A stretch of 64,000 nt of DNA, from the NCBI GenBank assembly GCA_963972195.1, contig CAXATH010000001.1, positions 1 to 64,000 of the forward strand, read 5' to 3'. Positions within the stretch are counted from its first letter, which is position 1. Each line of letters begins with the position of its first letter. The translations under genes and the position numbers were made by a program. This document shows, piece after piece, positions 43,220 through 52,066 of this stretch. The stretch comes from Litorimonas sp963972195 (lineage in GTDB: Bacteria; Pseudomonadota; Alphaproteobacteria; Caulobacterales; Maricaulaceae). Below the pieces are notes generated by a model, which saw only the letters and a list, made by a program, of their open reading frames with translations, had not been told where the DNA came from and did no database searches.

Positions 43220-44142
43220 TAGACATCGTGTAGGAAAGCAAATTGACGGTCAATCACGGCTTCGAGCAAAGTAGAATTCTGTAGGCCTGCGCGATGTAAG
43301 GCGCCTTTTGCTGACGAAAGATAAGTCTTCAAAGTTTGTTTGGATTCCTCTGAGCCGAGCAAAGCCAGAATGGTTGCCTTACCGTCATCTTTGCCCACAG
43401 ATTTCTGCGCTTGGATATCGTCCATGAGACTGTCTTTTAGGTCGTCTAAAAGCTGGAATCCGAGACCCAAGTGATAAGCAAAATCCTTTAAATCTTCTTT
43501 TTGTCCGACGGAAAGCTCCGTCAAGATGGCCGCGCTATAGATGGTAAACTCAAATAAAGCGCCGGTTTTGAGGCGGTTCAGCCTCTCGACATCCTGAAGA
43601 CTGGTCTGTGTGTCGTCATTTTCAAGATCCGCCATTTGTCCCGCAATTAGTCCTGTGGAACCGACCGAATAAGACAATAAATCTACAAGAGCGATACGGA
43701 TCACAGGGTCAACATCTCTCAAGCGGGCTAACACCCCAAAAGCTCGGTTGAGCAGCGAGGTTGCGCTCAAAATCGCAGTGCTTTCATCAAACGCGATGTG
43801 CGTGGTGGGATTGTTCCGACGCAAGGCCGCGTTATCCATGCAGGGTAGGTCATCCAATATCAGAGAGGCAGCATGAACCATTTCTGCTGCGCAACCGACG
43901 TCGATTGCTGCTTGTCGTTTAGAAACGTCTTGCGAGGCCCCTTGCGCAATTAAAACACACAGGAGAGGACGAAATCGTTTGCCGGGAGACAGCAAAGCGT
44001 GCCGCTGGGCGGCATGAAGTGTCGCTGGCCAGGTTTGATCGGAAGGGATGAGGTCGGAGAGGCGATTTTCGATCTGTGCCTGTAACGGGCGTAAATCTTG
44101 TGGGTCAGCGATTTCCAAAACGTTTGCAGACGGTTTATTCAC
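43219..44142 (-). CDS. crtE: Polyprenyl synthetase, probably geranylgeranyl diphosphate synthase
   Basis: Makes C15-C20 prenyl diphosphates. The 307-residue protein has both aspartate-rich motifs, LDDLPCMDNA (first DDxxxxD) and LLDDLKDSL (second DDxxD), and the GKRFRPLL block. The two-residue insertion in the first motif is the bacterial type shared by IspA and CrtE, so chain length is judged from context: it starts the chain that runs to crtW and crtZ, pointing to the C20 carotenoid precursor. No crtB, crtI or crtY is in the window. Confidence 0.85.
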   Translation of the reverse strand: MNKPSANVLEIADPQDLRPLQAQIENRLSDLIPSDQTWPATLHAAQRHALLSPGKRFRPLLCVLIAQGASQDVSKRQAAIDVGCAAEMVHAASLILDDLPCMDNAALRRNNPTTHIAFDESTAILSATSLLNRAFGVLARLRDVDPVIRIALVDLLSYSVGSTGLIAGQMADLENDDTQTSLQDVERLNRLKTGALFEFTIYSAAILTELSVGQKEDLKDFAYHLGLGFQLLDDLKDSLMDDIQAQKSVGKDDGKATILALLGSEESKQTLKTYLSSAKGALHRAGLQNSTLLEAVIDRQFAFLHDV

Positions 44143-44168
44143 CCGAGTCTCCCTTTGGAAACGGCTTA

Positions 44169-46379
44169 TCAGTCGCCGTTTTGCAAGGCAATCCGCTTCT
44201 CATTGACCATTTTGAGTAATTCTGCCGCAGCCTGGGCGTCGCAAAGTGCGCGGTGGTGAATTTTTAATTCTATTTCAAATTCTTGGCAGAGGTTCTTAAG
44301 GCTATATGAGCGGTAACCGGGATAGAGTTTTCGCATGGAAGAGCAGGTGCAAATTTTGGGGTGACGGAATTTGCGATCTATCATCTGGTATTCCGTAGAA
44401 ATAAACCCATAGTCAAAATTTACATTGTGGGCCGCAAATATGGCGTCTCCCATGAATTCGGCGAAACTATCGGCAATATCTGCAAATAATGGTGCTCGCG
44501 CTACCATGGATTCATCAATACCTGTGATGCGGGTGATGTTCGGAGGAATCGAACGTTGCGGGTTAATCAGGCTCTGCCATTCATCAACAACCTCTCCGCC
44601 GCGCATTTTAACAGCGCCAATCTCGGTCAGTCGGTGGAGCCCGGGCCGCCCGCCTGTGGTTTCGACGTCGACAACTACATATGTTTGATCGGGATCAATA
44701 TGCCAGCCAAGCCGAAGTATTTCGGCGTTGTAGCCCGCTGATTTCAATTGGCGCAACCGCGTTAACTGATTTCGGCGAAGAACATCCCCTTCGGCCTTTA
44801 TTTCAATGAACCGGGCTTCTCCGTGTTCAATCAGCATGAGATCCGGGAAGCCGCTTTTGGTGGAGACGTAATCTTGCGCCATTAGGCGCAAAATTGTCGC
44901 TAATGCTCCCTCAGGGGAATGGGTCATTAAAGCTTTGATACGGTCTAACGAGCGGCCGCCCCAGAGGAAAACGCCGTTCTCTTCGTTGTAGTGCCGTGTT
45001 AGGGTTTTGAGTAAATCTAATAGAGTGGCAGGAACATTGGAGAGCCCGGCGAGTTTTTGTTCTATCGCGCTCTGGTGAGCCGCATAAAAACTTCCTGTTT
45101 TAAGGCTGTCGGGGAGTTTCCAGCCTCTTTCGCCGTGGCTCCCATAAAGCTCATCCCAGAACAAAAGCCCAAAAAGCATCTGCCACGGGCGATTTTCCGT
45201 TCGGTAACTCTCGAGGCCCTTTTCCTTGAAGTGTCGCAAAGCCGCGCGTTCCGGCGCGTGTCGGAAAGCTTCGTCCAAATAAAGAGTTTCACTGTCGCGA
45301 AGCAAATCTGTGACCGCGCTTGTGCGCTTCTTCTCGAACTTGCGCGCGTAAAAATCCTCAGCGAAAGCGTGTTCTTCGTCGCTTTCGGGGTTTTCGATCA
45401 TATCTTCCAACCGCTGTTGAACCCATTCCCGATCGCTATCCTGATTACGGCTATACCGGATACGGACGACGCGTTCATTGCAAAGTCCGTCATTGGACCG
45501 ATTATACAGTGCGAGCGCGGCTTCGATATCTCCTTTTCGCTCTGATAACCCTCCCAGTTTTTGAAGGAGTTTTCCCCGCTTTACTGATGTCGGTCCATCC
45601 ACACCCTCTGGCCACTCATCTACGGAGGCAATTAAGGCCTGTATTTCCTCCTCATCGCCCTGTTTAAAACTGTGCAAGGCCGCCGCATAGAAATAGGCAG
45701 CCTGAGCTTCCTCCCGATCTACAAACTTTATTTTCGCGGCCTCGGAACGCGCCGGGCGAACCAACCCTAACTCTTTCAGGGTTTTGGTTTGAAGACTGGA
45801 TTCAATCCGTCCAAAATATAAAAATAATAGAAAATTAAAGGCCCTCAATCTTGACTGTACGATGAATCCGTCGGGGATGCTGATTTCGTCGCGTTCGATC
45901 TGATCGCAGGCTATGTCGAGTAGGCGGGACTTCTTCCAAGATCGTTTAAACTCTGTTTCGCAGACCCGGTCCAGCATCAGATTTGTTAGGTCAGGCTTTG
46001 TTAAGGCGCTAAGGTAGGGGCGAAGATCATTTTGACCGACACGGCGGACGAACCCTTTTTCTGCCAAAAGTCCGAACTGTTCCGGAATCCTTTCGATTTC
46101 CGAATAATGAAAGTGATGGAAATTGAAGACAGTCCCTTTGCGCCCCGCAATGCGGGCATAAGCACATTGGGCCGGAAAGGGCAGGGCTTCAAAATCGCGA
46201 ATGAAATTAGTGTGCTCCGTCCCCATGAATTTGGTGTGACGGGTGCTTACGTGAGTAAGCATGTCGCAAAAGGTTTTATGATAGTAATATTGGGGTAATT
46301 CTTTTACCGACCATTGTCGGCCCTCGGACGCGCGGCGAAACCGCCTCTGTTCTGCGCGAATATAGCTATGCGCTTTCAA
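44169..46379 (-). CDS. FAN1-like VRR-NUC nuclease fused to a DnaQ-type 3'-5' exonuclease
   Basis: A 736-residue, two-nuclease protein. Residues 30-430 match the helical, TPR-containing body of bacterial FAN1 proteins, which cut DNA near interstrand cross-links. The VRR-NUC active site lies at about 510-530 (FPDLML then FIEIKAEGD: D513, E526, K528). From about 566 a DEDDh exonuclease follows: VVDVETTG (D571, E573), HNVNFDYGF (D656) and H709 with D714 in HRALCDAQ. Both sites look intact. It lies 26 bp before crtE, heading that chain, and diverges from nrdR. Confidence 0.88.
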   Translation of the reverse strand: MKAHSYIRAEQRRFRRASEGRQWSVKELPQYYYHKTFCDMLTHVSTRHTKFMGTEHTNFIRDFEALPFPAQCAYARIAGRKGTVFNFHHFHYSEIERIPEQFGLLAEKGFVRRVGQNDLRPYLSALTKPDLTNLMLDRVCETEFKRSWKKSRLLDIACDQIERDEISIPDGFIVQSRLRAFNFLLFLYFGRIESSLQTKTLKELGLVRPARSEAAKIKFVDREEAQAAYFYAAALHSFKQGDEEEIQALIASVDEWPEGVDGPTSVKRGKLLQKLGGLSERKGDIEAALALYNRSNDGLCNERVVRIRYSRNQDSDREWVQQRLEDMIENPESDEEHAFAEDFYARKFEKKRTSAVTDLLRDSETLYLDEAFRHAPERAALRHFKEKGLESYRTENRPWQMLFGLLFWDELYGSHGERGWKLPDSLKTGSFYAAHQSAIEQKLAGLSNVPATLLDLLKTLTRHYNEENGVFLWGGRSLDRIKALMTHSPEGALATILRLMAQDYVSTKSGFPDLMLIEHGEARFIEIKAEGDVLRRNQLTRLRQLKSAGYNAEILRLGWHIDPDQTYVVVDVETTGGRPGLHRLTEIGAVKMRGGEVVDEWQSLINPQRSIPPNITRITGIDESMVARAPLFADIADSFAEFMGDAIFAAHNVNFDYGFISTEYQMIDRKFRHPKICTCSSMRKLYPGYRSYSLKNLCQEFEIELKIHHRALCDAQAAAELLKMVNEKRIALQNGD

Positions 46380-46599
46380 AAGTTTTATCTCCCCAAGCCC
46401 GTACCGGACTTTTCAACACAGATATCCACAGCGCTATAACCGCGTAGCTGCGGAACAAAGGCTGAACGTTCTTGTGAATCGGAGCGCGCCATAAATCAAG
46501 GAACTTTGCATTAAAATTGCAGAGCTAAGGCTGAAAAGACGTTGCGGTCTACGTTGACGCAATATTGCGACCCCAGACAAACTGTGATACCTGCCGCCG

Positions 46600-47085
46600 A
46601 TGCGTTGCCCATTTTGCTCCTCTGAAAACACTCAGGTGAAAGACAGCCGACAGGCCGAAGATAATTCGGCTGTACGGCGGCGCCGGTTATGCGCGCAATG
46701 TGGAGGGCGGTTCACAACTTTTGAACGCGTTCAGTTGCGCGAACTAACGGTCATCAAGAAATCAGGTCGACGGACGCCTTTTGACCGGGACAAACTCGCT
46801 CGCTCGGTGATGATCGCTCTACAAAAACGTCCTGTGGAAACTGACCGCGTTGAGCAAATGATAAGCGGTGTAGTCCGCCAGTTAGAGAGCATAGGGCAAG
46901 CGGATATTACGTCCGACCAAATCGGCACATTAGTGATGGAAGGTCTCGCAAGGCTCGATGATGTTGCCTATGTGCGATACGCCTCCGTATATAAGGACTT
47001 TCGCGCCACGCAGGATTTCGAAACCTTCATTGAGACCGAAAAGCTTCAGCCTGATATGGAACAATCCGGCAAAGAAGAGGAATAA
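46600..47085 (+). CDS. nrdR: Transcriptional repressor NrdR
   Basis: Zinc-ribbon/ATP-cone regulator of ribonucleotide reductase genes. The zinc ligands are C3, C6, C31 and C34 (MRCPFC and LCAQCGG); the ATP cone begins with VIKKSGRRTPFDRDKL. Length 161 residues is normal. It leads a riboflavin operon, nrdR-ribD(C)-ribE-ribB-ribH-nusB-thiL, an arrangement found widely in proteobacteria. The short acidic C-terminus is followed six bases later by the next start. Confidence 0.97.
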   Translation: MRCPFCSSENTQVKDSRQAEDNSAVRRRRLCAQCGGRFTTFERVQLRELTVIKKSGRRTPFDRDKLARSVMIALQKRPVETDRVEQMISGVVRQLESIGQADITSDQIGTLVMEGLARLDDVAYVRYASVYKDFRATQDFETFIETEKLQPDMEQSGKEEE

Positions 47086-47091
47086 TCTGGT

Positions 47092-47751
47092 TTGCATAGG
47101 CCTCTCGTCACTCTCAAACTTGCCACATCCCTGGACGGTAAAATCGCTCTGGAAAATGGGCAATCTGAATGGATAACCTGCGAAACGGCACGCAAAGAGG
47201 GGAGAAAACTCCGCGCTCGCCATGACGCTATCGCCGTCGGGTCGAACACTGCGGTTACAGATAATCCCCAGCTCACAACCAGAATTGCGGGTGCTCCCGA
47301 TCCGGACCGCGTCATTTTCGACTCTCAATTAAGAGTGTCACCTGAGTCCAACCTGGCTCAAACGGCTCGGACCACGCCCACCTATCTACTAACGCGCTCA
47401 GACCAAGGCGAAGAGGCACGAGCACTCAAAGAACTCGGGGTTCAGTTGATCGTCGTGCCTTATGACGAGGGATTGAGCTTGTCACACGCTTTGGACAGCC
47501 TCTTTAATCTTGGAATTAGGACGCTCTTGCTCGAGGGCGGGGGAACGCTAGCCGCTAGTTTTCTGCGCGACAACCTTGTTGACACGATTGAGTGGTTTCG
47601 AGCGCCCGTTATTCTCGGCGCAGAGGCCCGCCCAGCGATAGGTTCTTTAGGCCTTACCAACATGAACGCAATTTACCGTTTCGAGCGCACAGATCTGAAT
47701 GAAGTCGGTTTGGATATATGGGAGCGTTACGCCTTGAAATCATCTGATTAA
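47092..47751 (+). CDS. RibD C-terminal (reductase) domain protein, no deaminase domain
   Basis: Matches the reductase half of RibD, which reduces the pyrimidinedione ribose with NADPH in riboflavin synthesis: RPLVTLKLATSLDGKIA, AVGSNTAVTDNPQLTTR and the LLEGGGTLAASFL block. It is 219 residues; full RibD is about 360, with an N-terminal zinc deaminase that is missing here. The frame is open back only to the nrdR stop seven bases earlier, and the first usable start is TTG, with GAAGAGGA as ribosome site. The deaminase must be elsewhere in the genome, or another enzyme stands in. Confidence 0.88.
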   Translation: MHRPLVTLKLATSLDGKIALENGQSEWITCETARKEGRKLRARHDAIAVGSNTAVTDNPQLTTRIAGAPDPDRVIFDSQLRVSPESNLAQTARTTPTYLLTRSDQGEEARALKELGVQLIVVPYDEGLSLSHALDSLFNLGIRTLLLEGGGTLAASFLRDNLVDTIEWFRAPVILGAEARPAIGSLGLTNMNAIYRFERTDLNEVGLDIWERYALKSSD

Positions 47752-47768
47752 GCGTCACATAAGCGGAT

Positions 47769-48404
47769 ATGTTTACAGGAATTATCACAGATATAGGCCG
47801 CGTCGTCTCAATCAATCGCGATGAAAGCGGAAAGCGCTCGGAGTGGGGCGACACTCGGGTAGTTGTGGATAGTCATTATGATTGCGAAACGATCGCGATT
47901 GGTGCCTCAATTTCTCATGCCGGGGCCTGTATGACGGTCGTGGAGAAAGAGCAAACGGCGCAAGGGTGTCGCTACGCCTTCGATGTGTCGGATGAAAGTC
48001 TCGACAAAACCACACTGAAGGGTTGGCGTGTTGGGCAACAAATGAATCTAGAACGCGCCATGACGGCTGCGGATGAGTTGGGCGGGCATTTGGTCACGGG
48101 CCATGTCGACCAGATCGGCGCTTTGCTGACGCGGGAGCTGCTCGCAGGCTCTCTCAAATTGGTTTTCAGTGCGCCCCCGGAACTGATGGCGATGATTGCG
48201 CCGAAGGGATCCATCACAATTGATGGCGTATCCCTGACGGTCAACACAGCGGATAAAAGCTCTTTTAGCGTGAACATTATCCCCCATACCGCTGAGGTAA
48301 CGACACTTGGTCAATTACAGCCTGGCGACAAAGTAAATCTGGAAATAGACCTGATAGCCCGCTATGTGGCGCGTTACCTGTCGCAAATGAAAGACCAATC
48401 GTGA
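47769..48404 (+). CDS. ribE: Riboflavin synthase, alpha subunit
   Basis: Joins two lumazine molecules to give riboflavin. Two lumazine-binding beta-barrel repeats are visible: MFTGIITDIGRV starting the first, GGHLVTGHVDQIG starting the second, with ITIDGVSLTVN at the active site. Length 211 residues is usual. The stop overlaps the next start (GTGA). Confidence 0.96.
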   Translation: MFTGIITDIGRVVSINRDESGKRSEWGDTRVVVDSHYDCETIAIGASISHAGACMTVVEKEQTAQGCRYAFDVSDESLDKTTLKGWRVGQQMNLERAMTAADELGGHLVTGHVDQIGALLTRELLAGSLKLVFSAPPELMAMIAPKGSITIDGVSLTVNTADKSSFSVNIIPHTAEVTTLGQLQPGDKVNLEIDLIARYVARYLSQMKDQS

Positions 48405-49543
48405 CTGACTTGAAACGCGCCGAGGCGGAAGAGGTTTACAACCTCGCGACGCCAGAAGAAATAATCGAGGATGCCCGCAATGGCCGGATGTATATCCTGG
48501 TAGATGCTGAAGATCGGGAAAATGAGGGAGATCTCATAATTCCGGCTCAGTTCGCAACGCCTGATGCGGTCAATTTCATGGCAAAGTATGGCAGAGGTCT
48601 GATTTGCCTCGCTCTGGAAGAAACCAAAGCAGACGCCCTCGGACTTCGCAATATGAGCGCGGAAAACCAGTCTCGGTTTGAGACGGCTTTTACCCAGTCC
48701 ATCGAAGCCCGCGAAGGCGTTACAACTGGTATCAGCGCAGGAGACCGGTCACACACTATCCAAACAGCAATTGATCCAGATTCCCGCAAGGATGACATCG
48801 TGTCTCCAGGGCATATGTTTCCTATCATCGCAAGAGATGGCGGCGTTATGGTGAGAACAGGTCATACCGAAGCATCTGTCGATATTTCCAGAATGGCCGG
48901 GTTGAACCCGTCTGCTGTGATTTGCGAGATCATGAATGATGACGGGACAATGGCGCGTTTGCCTGATTTGGTCGGTTTCGCCCAGTTTCATGGTCTAAAG
49001 ATCGGGACTATTGAAGATCTCGTCAAATACCGGATGAAGAAGGATCATTTTGTCAAGCATATCGCTTCTTCAGAGTTTACCTCTCAAAATAACGACTCTT
49101 TCCAAATTCATATTTATCGGAATTTCCTCGATGGCCTAGAACATGTCGCTCTAAGCAAAGGCGAACCCGACCCCAACAAAGAGTCACTCGTTCGGGTGCA
49201 CAAAGTCGATTTTGCCGGAGACATTCTTTACGAAGACAGTCCTCGGTCCGGCCTCATTTGGGACGCTATGAAAGACTTAGCTGCTTATGACGGTCATTCT
49301 GTATTGGTGTTGATCCGCGAAGGCTCTATCGACACGCTGCTTGAACGGCTCGGCGCTCACAAATCCTCAATTGACCGCAAAGAACAAAACATTCGTGAAT
49401 ATGGCGTCGGCGCACAAATTCTGGTAGATCAAGGCGTCAAGAAGATGCGGTTGATTACAAACACCATGCCGAAGCTTATTGGTCTCGAAGCCTATGACCT
49501 CGAACTCGTCGGTATCACACCTCTTAAGAATTCTAAGGTCTAA
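48401..49543 (+). CDS. ribB: 3,4-Dihydroxy-2-butanone 4-phosphate synthase with degenerate GTP cyclohydrolase II domain
   Basis: The N-terminal 205 residues form DHBP from ribulose 5-phosphate: DAEDRENEGDLIIPA (35-49) holds the metal and acidic residues, and RTGHTEASVDISRMAG the rest of the site. Residues 226-380 have the fold of RibA (GTP cyclohydrolase II), but the zinc cysteines (CxnCxC region, RCDCG in RibA) are replaced: LVRVHKVDFAGDILYEDSPR has none. The domain is therefore probably structural, and RibA is needed elsewhere. GTG start overlapping ribE. Confidence 0.93.
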   Translation: MTDLKRAEAEEVYNLATPEEIIEDARNGRMYILVDAEDRENEGDLIIPAQFATPDAVNFMAKYGRGLICLALEETKADALGLRNMSAENQSRFETAFTQSIEAREGVTTGISAGDRSHTIQTAIDPDSRKDDIVSPGHMFPIIARDGGVMVRTGHTEASVDISRMAGLNPSAVICEIMNDDGTMARLPDLVGFAQFHGLKIGTIEDLVKYRMKKDHFVKHIASSEFTSQNNDSFQIHIYRNFLDGLEHVALSKGEPDPNKESLVRVHKVDFAGDILYEDSPRSGLIWDAMKDLAAYDGHSVLVLIREGSIDTLLERLGAHKSSIDRKEQNIREYGVGAQILVDQGVKKMRLITNTMPKLIGLEAYDLELVGITPLKNSKV

Positions 49544-49548
49544 ACAGA

Positions 49549-49983
49549 ATGAATATTCTTGTCATCGAAGCCCGATATTATGAGGGCGTTTCCGACGCGC
49601 TCTTGGAAGGCGCTCTTGCCGTTTTACAAAAAGCAGGCGCAACTATCACCAAACTCACTGTACCCGGCGCGCTGGAGATTCCACATGCTATCGCTTATGC
49701 CGAGGCTGGGCCTCAAAATTTCGATGGCTATGTTGCTTTGGGCTGCGTTATACGCGGGGAGACCACCCACTATGATTATGTGTGTCAGGAATCCGCACGT
49801 GCATTGATGGATCTGGCTGTCGATAAAGCGCTGGTCATAGGCAATGGTATTGTTACCGTTGAAAATGAGGATCAGGCTTGGGCGAGGGCGAAATCGTCGA
49901 AGAAAGACAAAGGCGGATTTGCAGCGAATGCTGTTTTGAAAATGATTCGTATTCGGACCGCCTTATCGGAGACCTCAAAATAA
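49549..49983 (+). CDS. ribH: 6,7-Dimethyl-8-ribityllumazine synthase
   Basis: Joins DHBP and the pyrimidine to form lumazine; forms pentamers or icosahedral shells. The 144-residue protein has VPGALEIPHAI, GYVALGCVIRGETTHYDYVCQ with the catalytic histidine, and NGIVTVENEDQA. It follows ribB by five bases and overlaps nusB by one base through TAATG. Confidence 0.96.
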   Translation: MNILVIEARYYEGVSDALLEGALAVLQKAGATITKLTVPGALEIPHAIAYAEAGPQNFDGYVALGCVIRGETTHYDYVCQESARALMDLAVDKALVIGNGIVTVENEDQAWARAKSSKKDKGGFAANAVLKMIRIRTALSETSK

Positions 49984-50468
49984 TGGCTGGCGCAAACCCA
50001 AAACATCGTCGCGCCGCTCGTATCGCAATTGTTCAAGCGCTTTATCAGATGGACGTTGCAAACGCGCCGTCTAAAGCGGTCGTAAGAGAATTTCTAAACC
50101 ATCGGTTCGGCTATAGTGATGAGCCTGGCATGGTCCAAGCAGATGAAACGTTCTTTGAAGAAATCATAGAAGGGGTGGTTGTTTCTCAAGATGCAATCGA
50201 TAAGAAGCTAAGTTCGCTTTTGCCTGAGAAATGGCCGCTGCGTCGTTTAGATCTGACCTTACGTAGTCTTTTAAGGGCGGCGGCTTATGAAATGATACGC
50301 CGACCAGACATTCCGGCATTAGTCATTATTAATGAGTATGTCTCAATCGCGGCAGACTTCTTTGATGGCAAAGAACCGGGTATGGTCAACGGCATTCTGG
50401 ACAAAGTCGGTAAAGAAGTCCGGGCCACTGAATTTGGTCTCATTGGCGACGCGCCGAAACAGAGCTGA
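49983..50468 (+). CDS. nusB: Transcription antitermination factor NusB
   Basis: RNA-binding helical factor of rRNA antitermination. I start at the ATG overlapping the ribH stop, giving MAGANPKHRRAARIAIVQALYQMD, the normal N-terminus; an earlier in-frame start inside ribH would add 35 unrelated residues. 161 residues, with PLRRLDLTLRSLLRAAAYEM and a conserved LVIINEYVSIAADFF. Genes ribH-nusB-thiL occur together widely. Confidence 0.96.
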   Translation: MAGANPKHRRAARIAIVQALYQMDVANAPSKAVVREFLNHRFGYSDEPGMVQADETFFEEIIEGVVVSQDAIDKKLSSLLPEKWPLRRLDLTLRSLLRAAAYEMIRRPDIPALVIINEYVSIAADFFDGKEPGMVNGILDKVGKEVRATEFGLIGDAPKQS

Positions 50469-50470
50469 CT

Positions 50471-51466
50471 TTGAACGAGTTTGACTGGATTCAAACTTAT
50501 CTGAGGCCCCTCGCAGGTCCTGAAGGTCTAAACCTTTTGGATGATGCAGCAATTTATTCTCCGCGTGATAATCAAGATCTTATACTGACGCAGGACACAC
50601 TCATTGAGGGCGTCCATTTCTTTAAAGGCGAATATGGCGCCGGAACTGCCAGCCGTCTAATGGCCGTAAATCTGTCCGATCTTGCTGCAAAAGGTGCGCG
50701 GCCAATTGGTTATCTTTTATCTATTGCTTGGCCAAACCATCTCTCAGGATCTGAATTACAAAACTGGATGGCCGCATTTTCCAGAGGCTTGAAGACCGAG
50801 CAAGAACGGTTTGGCTTTTCCCTATTTGGAGGGGATACAGTTAAAACAGATGGCCCAATGTCAATCAGTGCGACATTTATAGGCGTTGTGCCTAAAGGCG
50901 AAGCCGTTTTGCGTTCCGGCGCGAAAATCGGAGACGGCGTCTGGGTTACTGGGAATATAGGTGATGCCTATCTCGGACTGCAGTTAGCTCAGGACCCGTC
51001 CGAAATATTAGCAAGTAACCCAAAGCCGGAAGACCTCTGGACTTGGGAGGCGGCCTTTCGACACCCAACGCCCAGGCTCTTATTTCGGAAAACCCTTCGG
51101 AGCACTGCGACGGCCTGCGCCGATATATCAGACGGTTTGCTGTCAGAGGCTGGGCATATTGCCAAAGCTAGTCAGAAACGCCTCACGATCAATCTGCATG
51201 ATATCCCCTTGAGCAGTGCTTCCTCTTGGTGGTCCAAGTTAAAGGAGGAAGAAACAGCTATAGTCAGTCTAGCCACCGCCGGAGATGATTATGAGTTGTT
51301 ATTCACCGCCTCGCCGGAAAAGGATGCCTTAGTGAAATCGGGGGCAGCAAAACTAAATTTGCGGGTGAGCAAGATTGGAATTGTTTCCGACGGGCAGGGG
51401 GTTGGGTGTTTAGACTCAAATGGAAATTGCCTGACCATTGAAAGATCAGGCTACTCTCACGATTAG
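50471..51466 (+). CDS. thiL: Thiamine-monophosphate kinase
   Basis: Phosphorylates thiamine monophosphate to the coenzyme thiamine diphosphate. LLDDAAIYS near residue 22 and LILTQDTLIEGVHF are the PurM-like ATP/metal-binding strands; VNLSDLAAKGARP and the late ATAGDDYELLF complete the pattern. Length 331 residues is normal. The start is TTG two bases after the nusB stop, the second TTG start in this operon. It ends with an overlap of four bases against the convergent bamE. Confidence 0.94.
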   Translation: MNEFDWIQTYLRPLAGPEGLNLLDDAAIYSPRDNQDLILTQDTLIEGVHFFKGEYGAGTASRLMAVNLSDLAAKGARPIGYLLSIAWPNHLSGSELQNWMAAFSRGLKTEQERFGFSLFGGDTVKTDGPMSISATFIGVVPKGEAVLRSGAKIGDGVWVTGNIGDAYLGLQLAQDPSEILASNPKPEDLWTWEAAFRHPTPRLLFRKTLRSTATACADISDGLLSEAGHIAKASQKRLTINLHDIPLSSASSWWSKLKEEETAIVSLATAGDDYELLFTASPEKDALVKSGAAKLNLRVSKIGIVSDGQGVGCLDSNGNCLTIERSGYSHD

Positions 51467-51972
51467 CGTCCGCCGCCCGGTCCGCCAGGGCCGCCCGGAA
51501 CATTTTGATTCCCGCCGCCTAGGCGGTCTGTTGGAATTCGGCCGATCGTACCAAAGATTTGTTCAAGAACAGACAATTCGCGGCCACGTGTTGGTGTTTT
51601 GCGACTTACATAGTCGACATATTGACCATCTTCGATGCCGTATTCAGCTACTTTGGTTACGTTGCCATCGACATTGAAGGTAATAGCCGTGATGTTTCTG
51701 TCTTCAATTTTAGGGCGGAGATAGGCGTAACGTTGACGAACGCTGTTCATATAAAACCAGACATCTTCATCAAGATCTTCGTCAAAAGTACTTTTCACGG
51801 ACGGATTGCCCAGGCGCGCCAGAACGCTCGCCTTTGTATCTGTTTCAGGATTCACTTCCTGAGGCTTAGCTTCAGTTGCTACATACCCATGTGTGCGCAA
51901 AATAGGGTTGCAAGCACTAAGTGAGAGCATCAGAGCTCCGAAACATGCTGTTTTAATAAGATTCGAGGTCAT
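51463..51972 (-). CDS. bamE: Outer membrane assembly lipoprotein BamE
   Basis: Accessory lipoprotein of the Bam complex that inserts beta-barrel proteins in the outer membrane. A signal peptide ends at the lipobox LSLSAC (C21). The SmpA/OmlA domain at about 45-130 shows KASVLARLGNPSVKS and DVWFYMNSV; the C-terminal 25 residues are glycine/proline-rich and probably disordered. 169 residues. It is tail-to-tail with thiL and divergent from the UQCC gene, an order common in alphaproteobacteria. Confidence 0.93.
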   Translation of the reverse strand: MTSNLIKTACFGALMLSLSACNPILRTHGYVATEAKPQEVNPETDTKASVLARLGNPSVKSTFDEDLDEDVWFYMNSVRQRYAYLRPKIEDRNITAITFNVDGNVTKVAEYGIEDGQYVDYVSRKTPTRGRELSVLEQIFGTIGRIPTDRLGGGNQNVPGGPGGPGGGR

Positions 51973-52066
51973 ATCGTCACTTTTACTTCTATCTGAACGC
52001 GCTAAGACCTAACCAAAGCGCTGCCGACTGGCAAGACAGATACTGTGTTAAACAAAGGTTAGAATT

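Noticed and set aside
46380..46599. DnaA-box-like ATATCCACA at about 46429 in the nrdR-FAN1 gap
   Set aside because: One mismatch from TTATCCACA, only a single copy, no AT-rich unwinding region or origin-linked genes nearby; also no clear NrdR box.
47700..47768. FMN riboswitch upstream of ribE/ribB
   Set aside because: The spacers within the rib operon are too short and lack the conserved AGGG/GGTGAAATTCC-type core.
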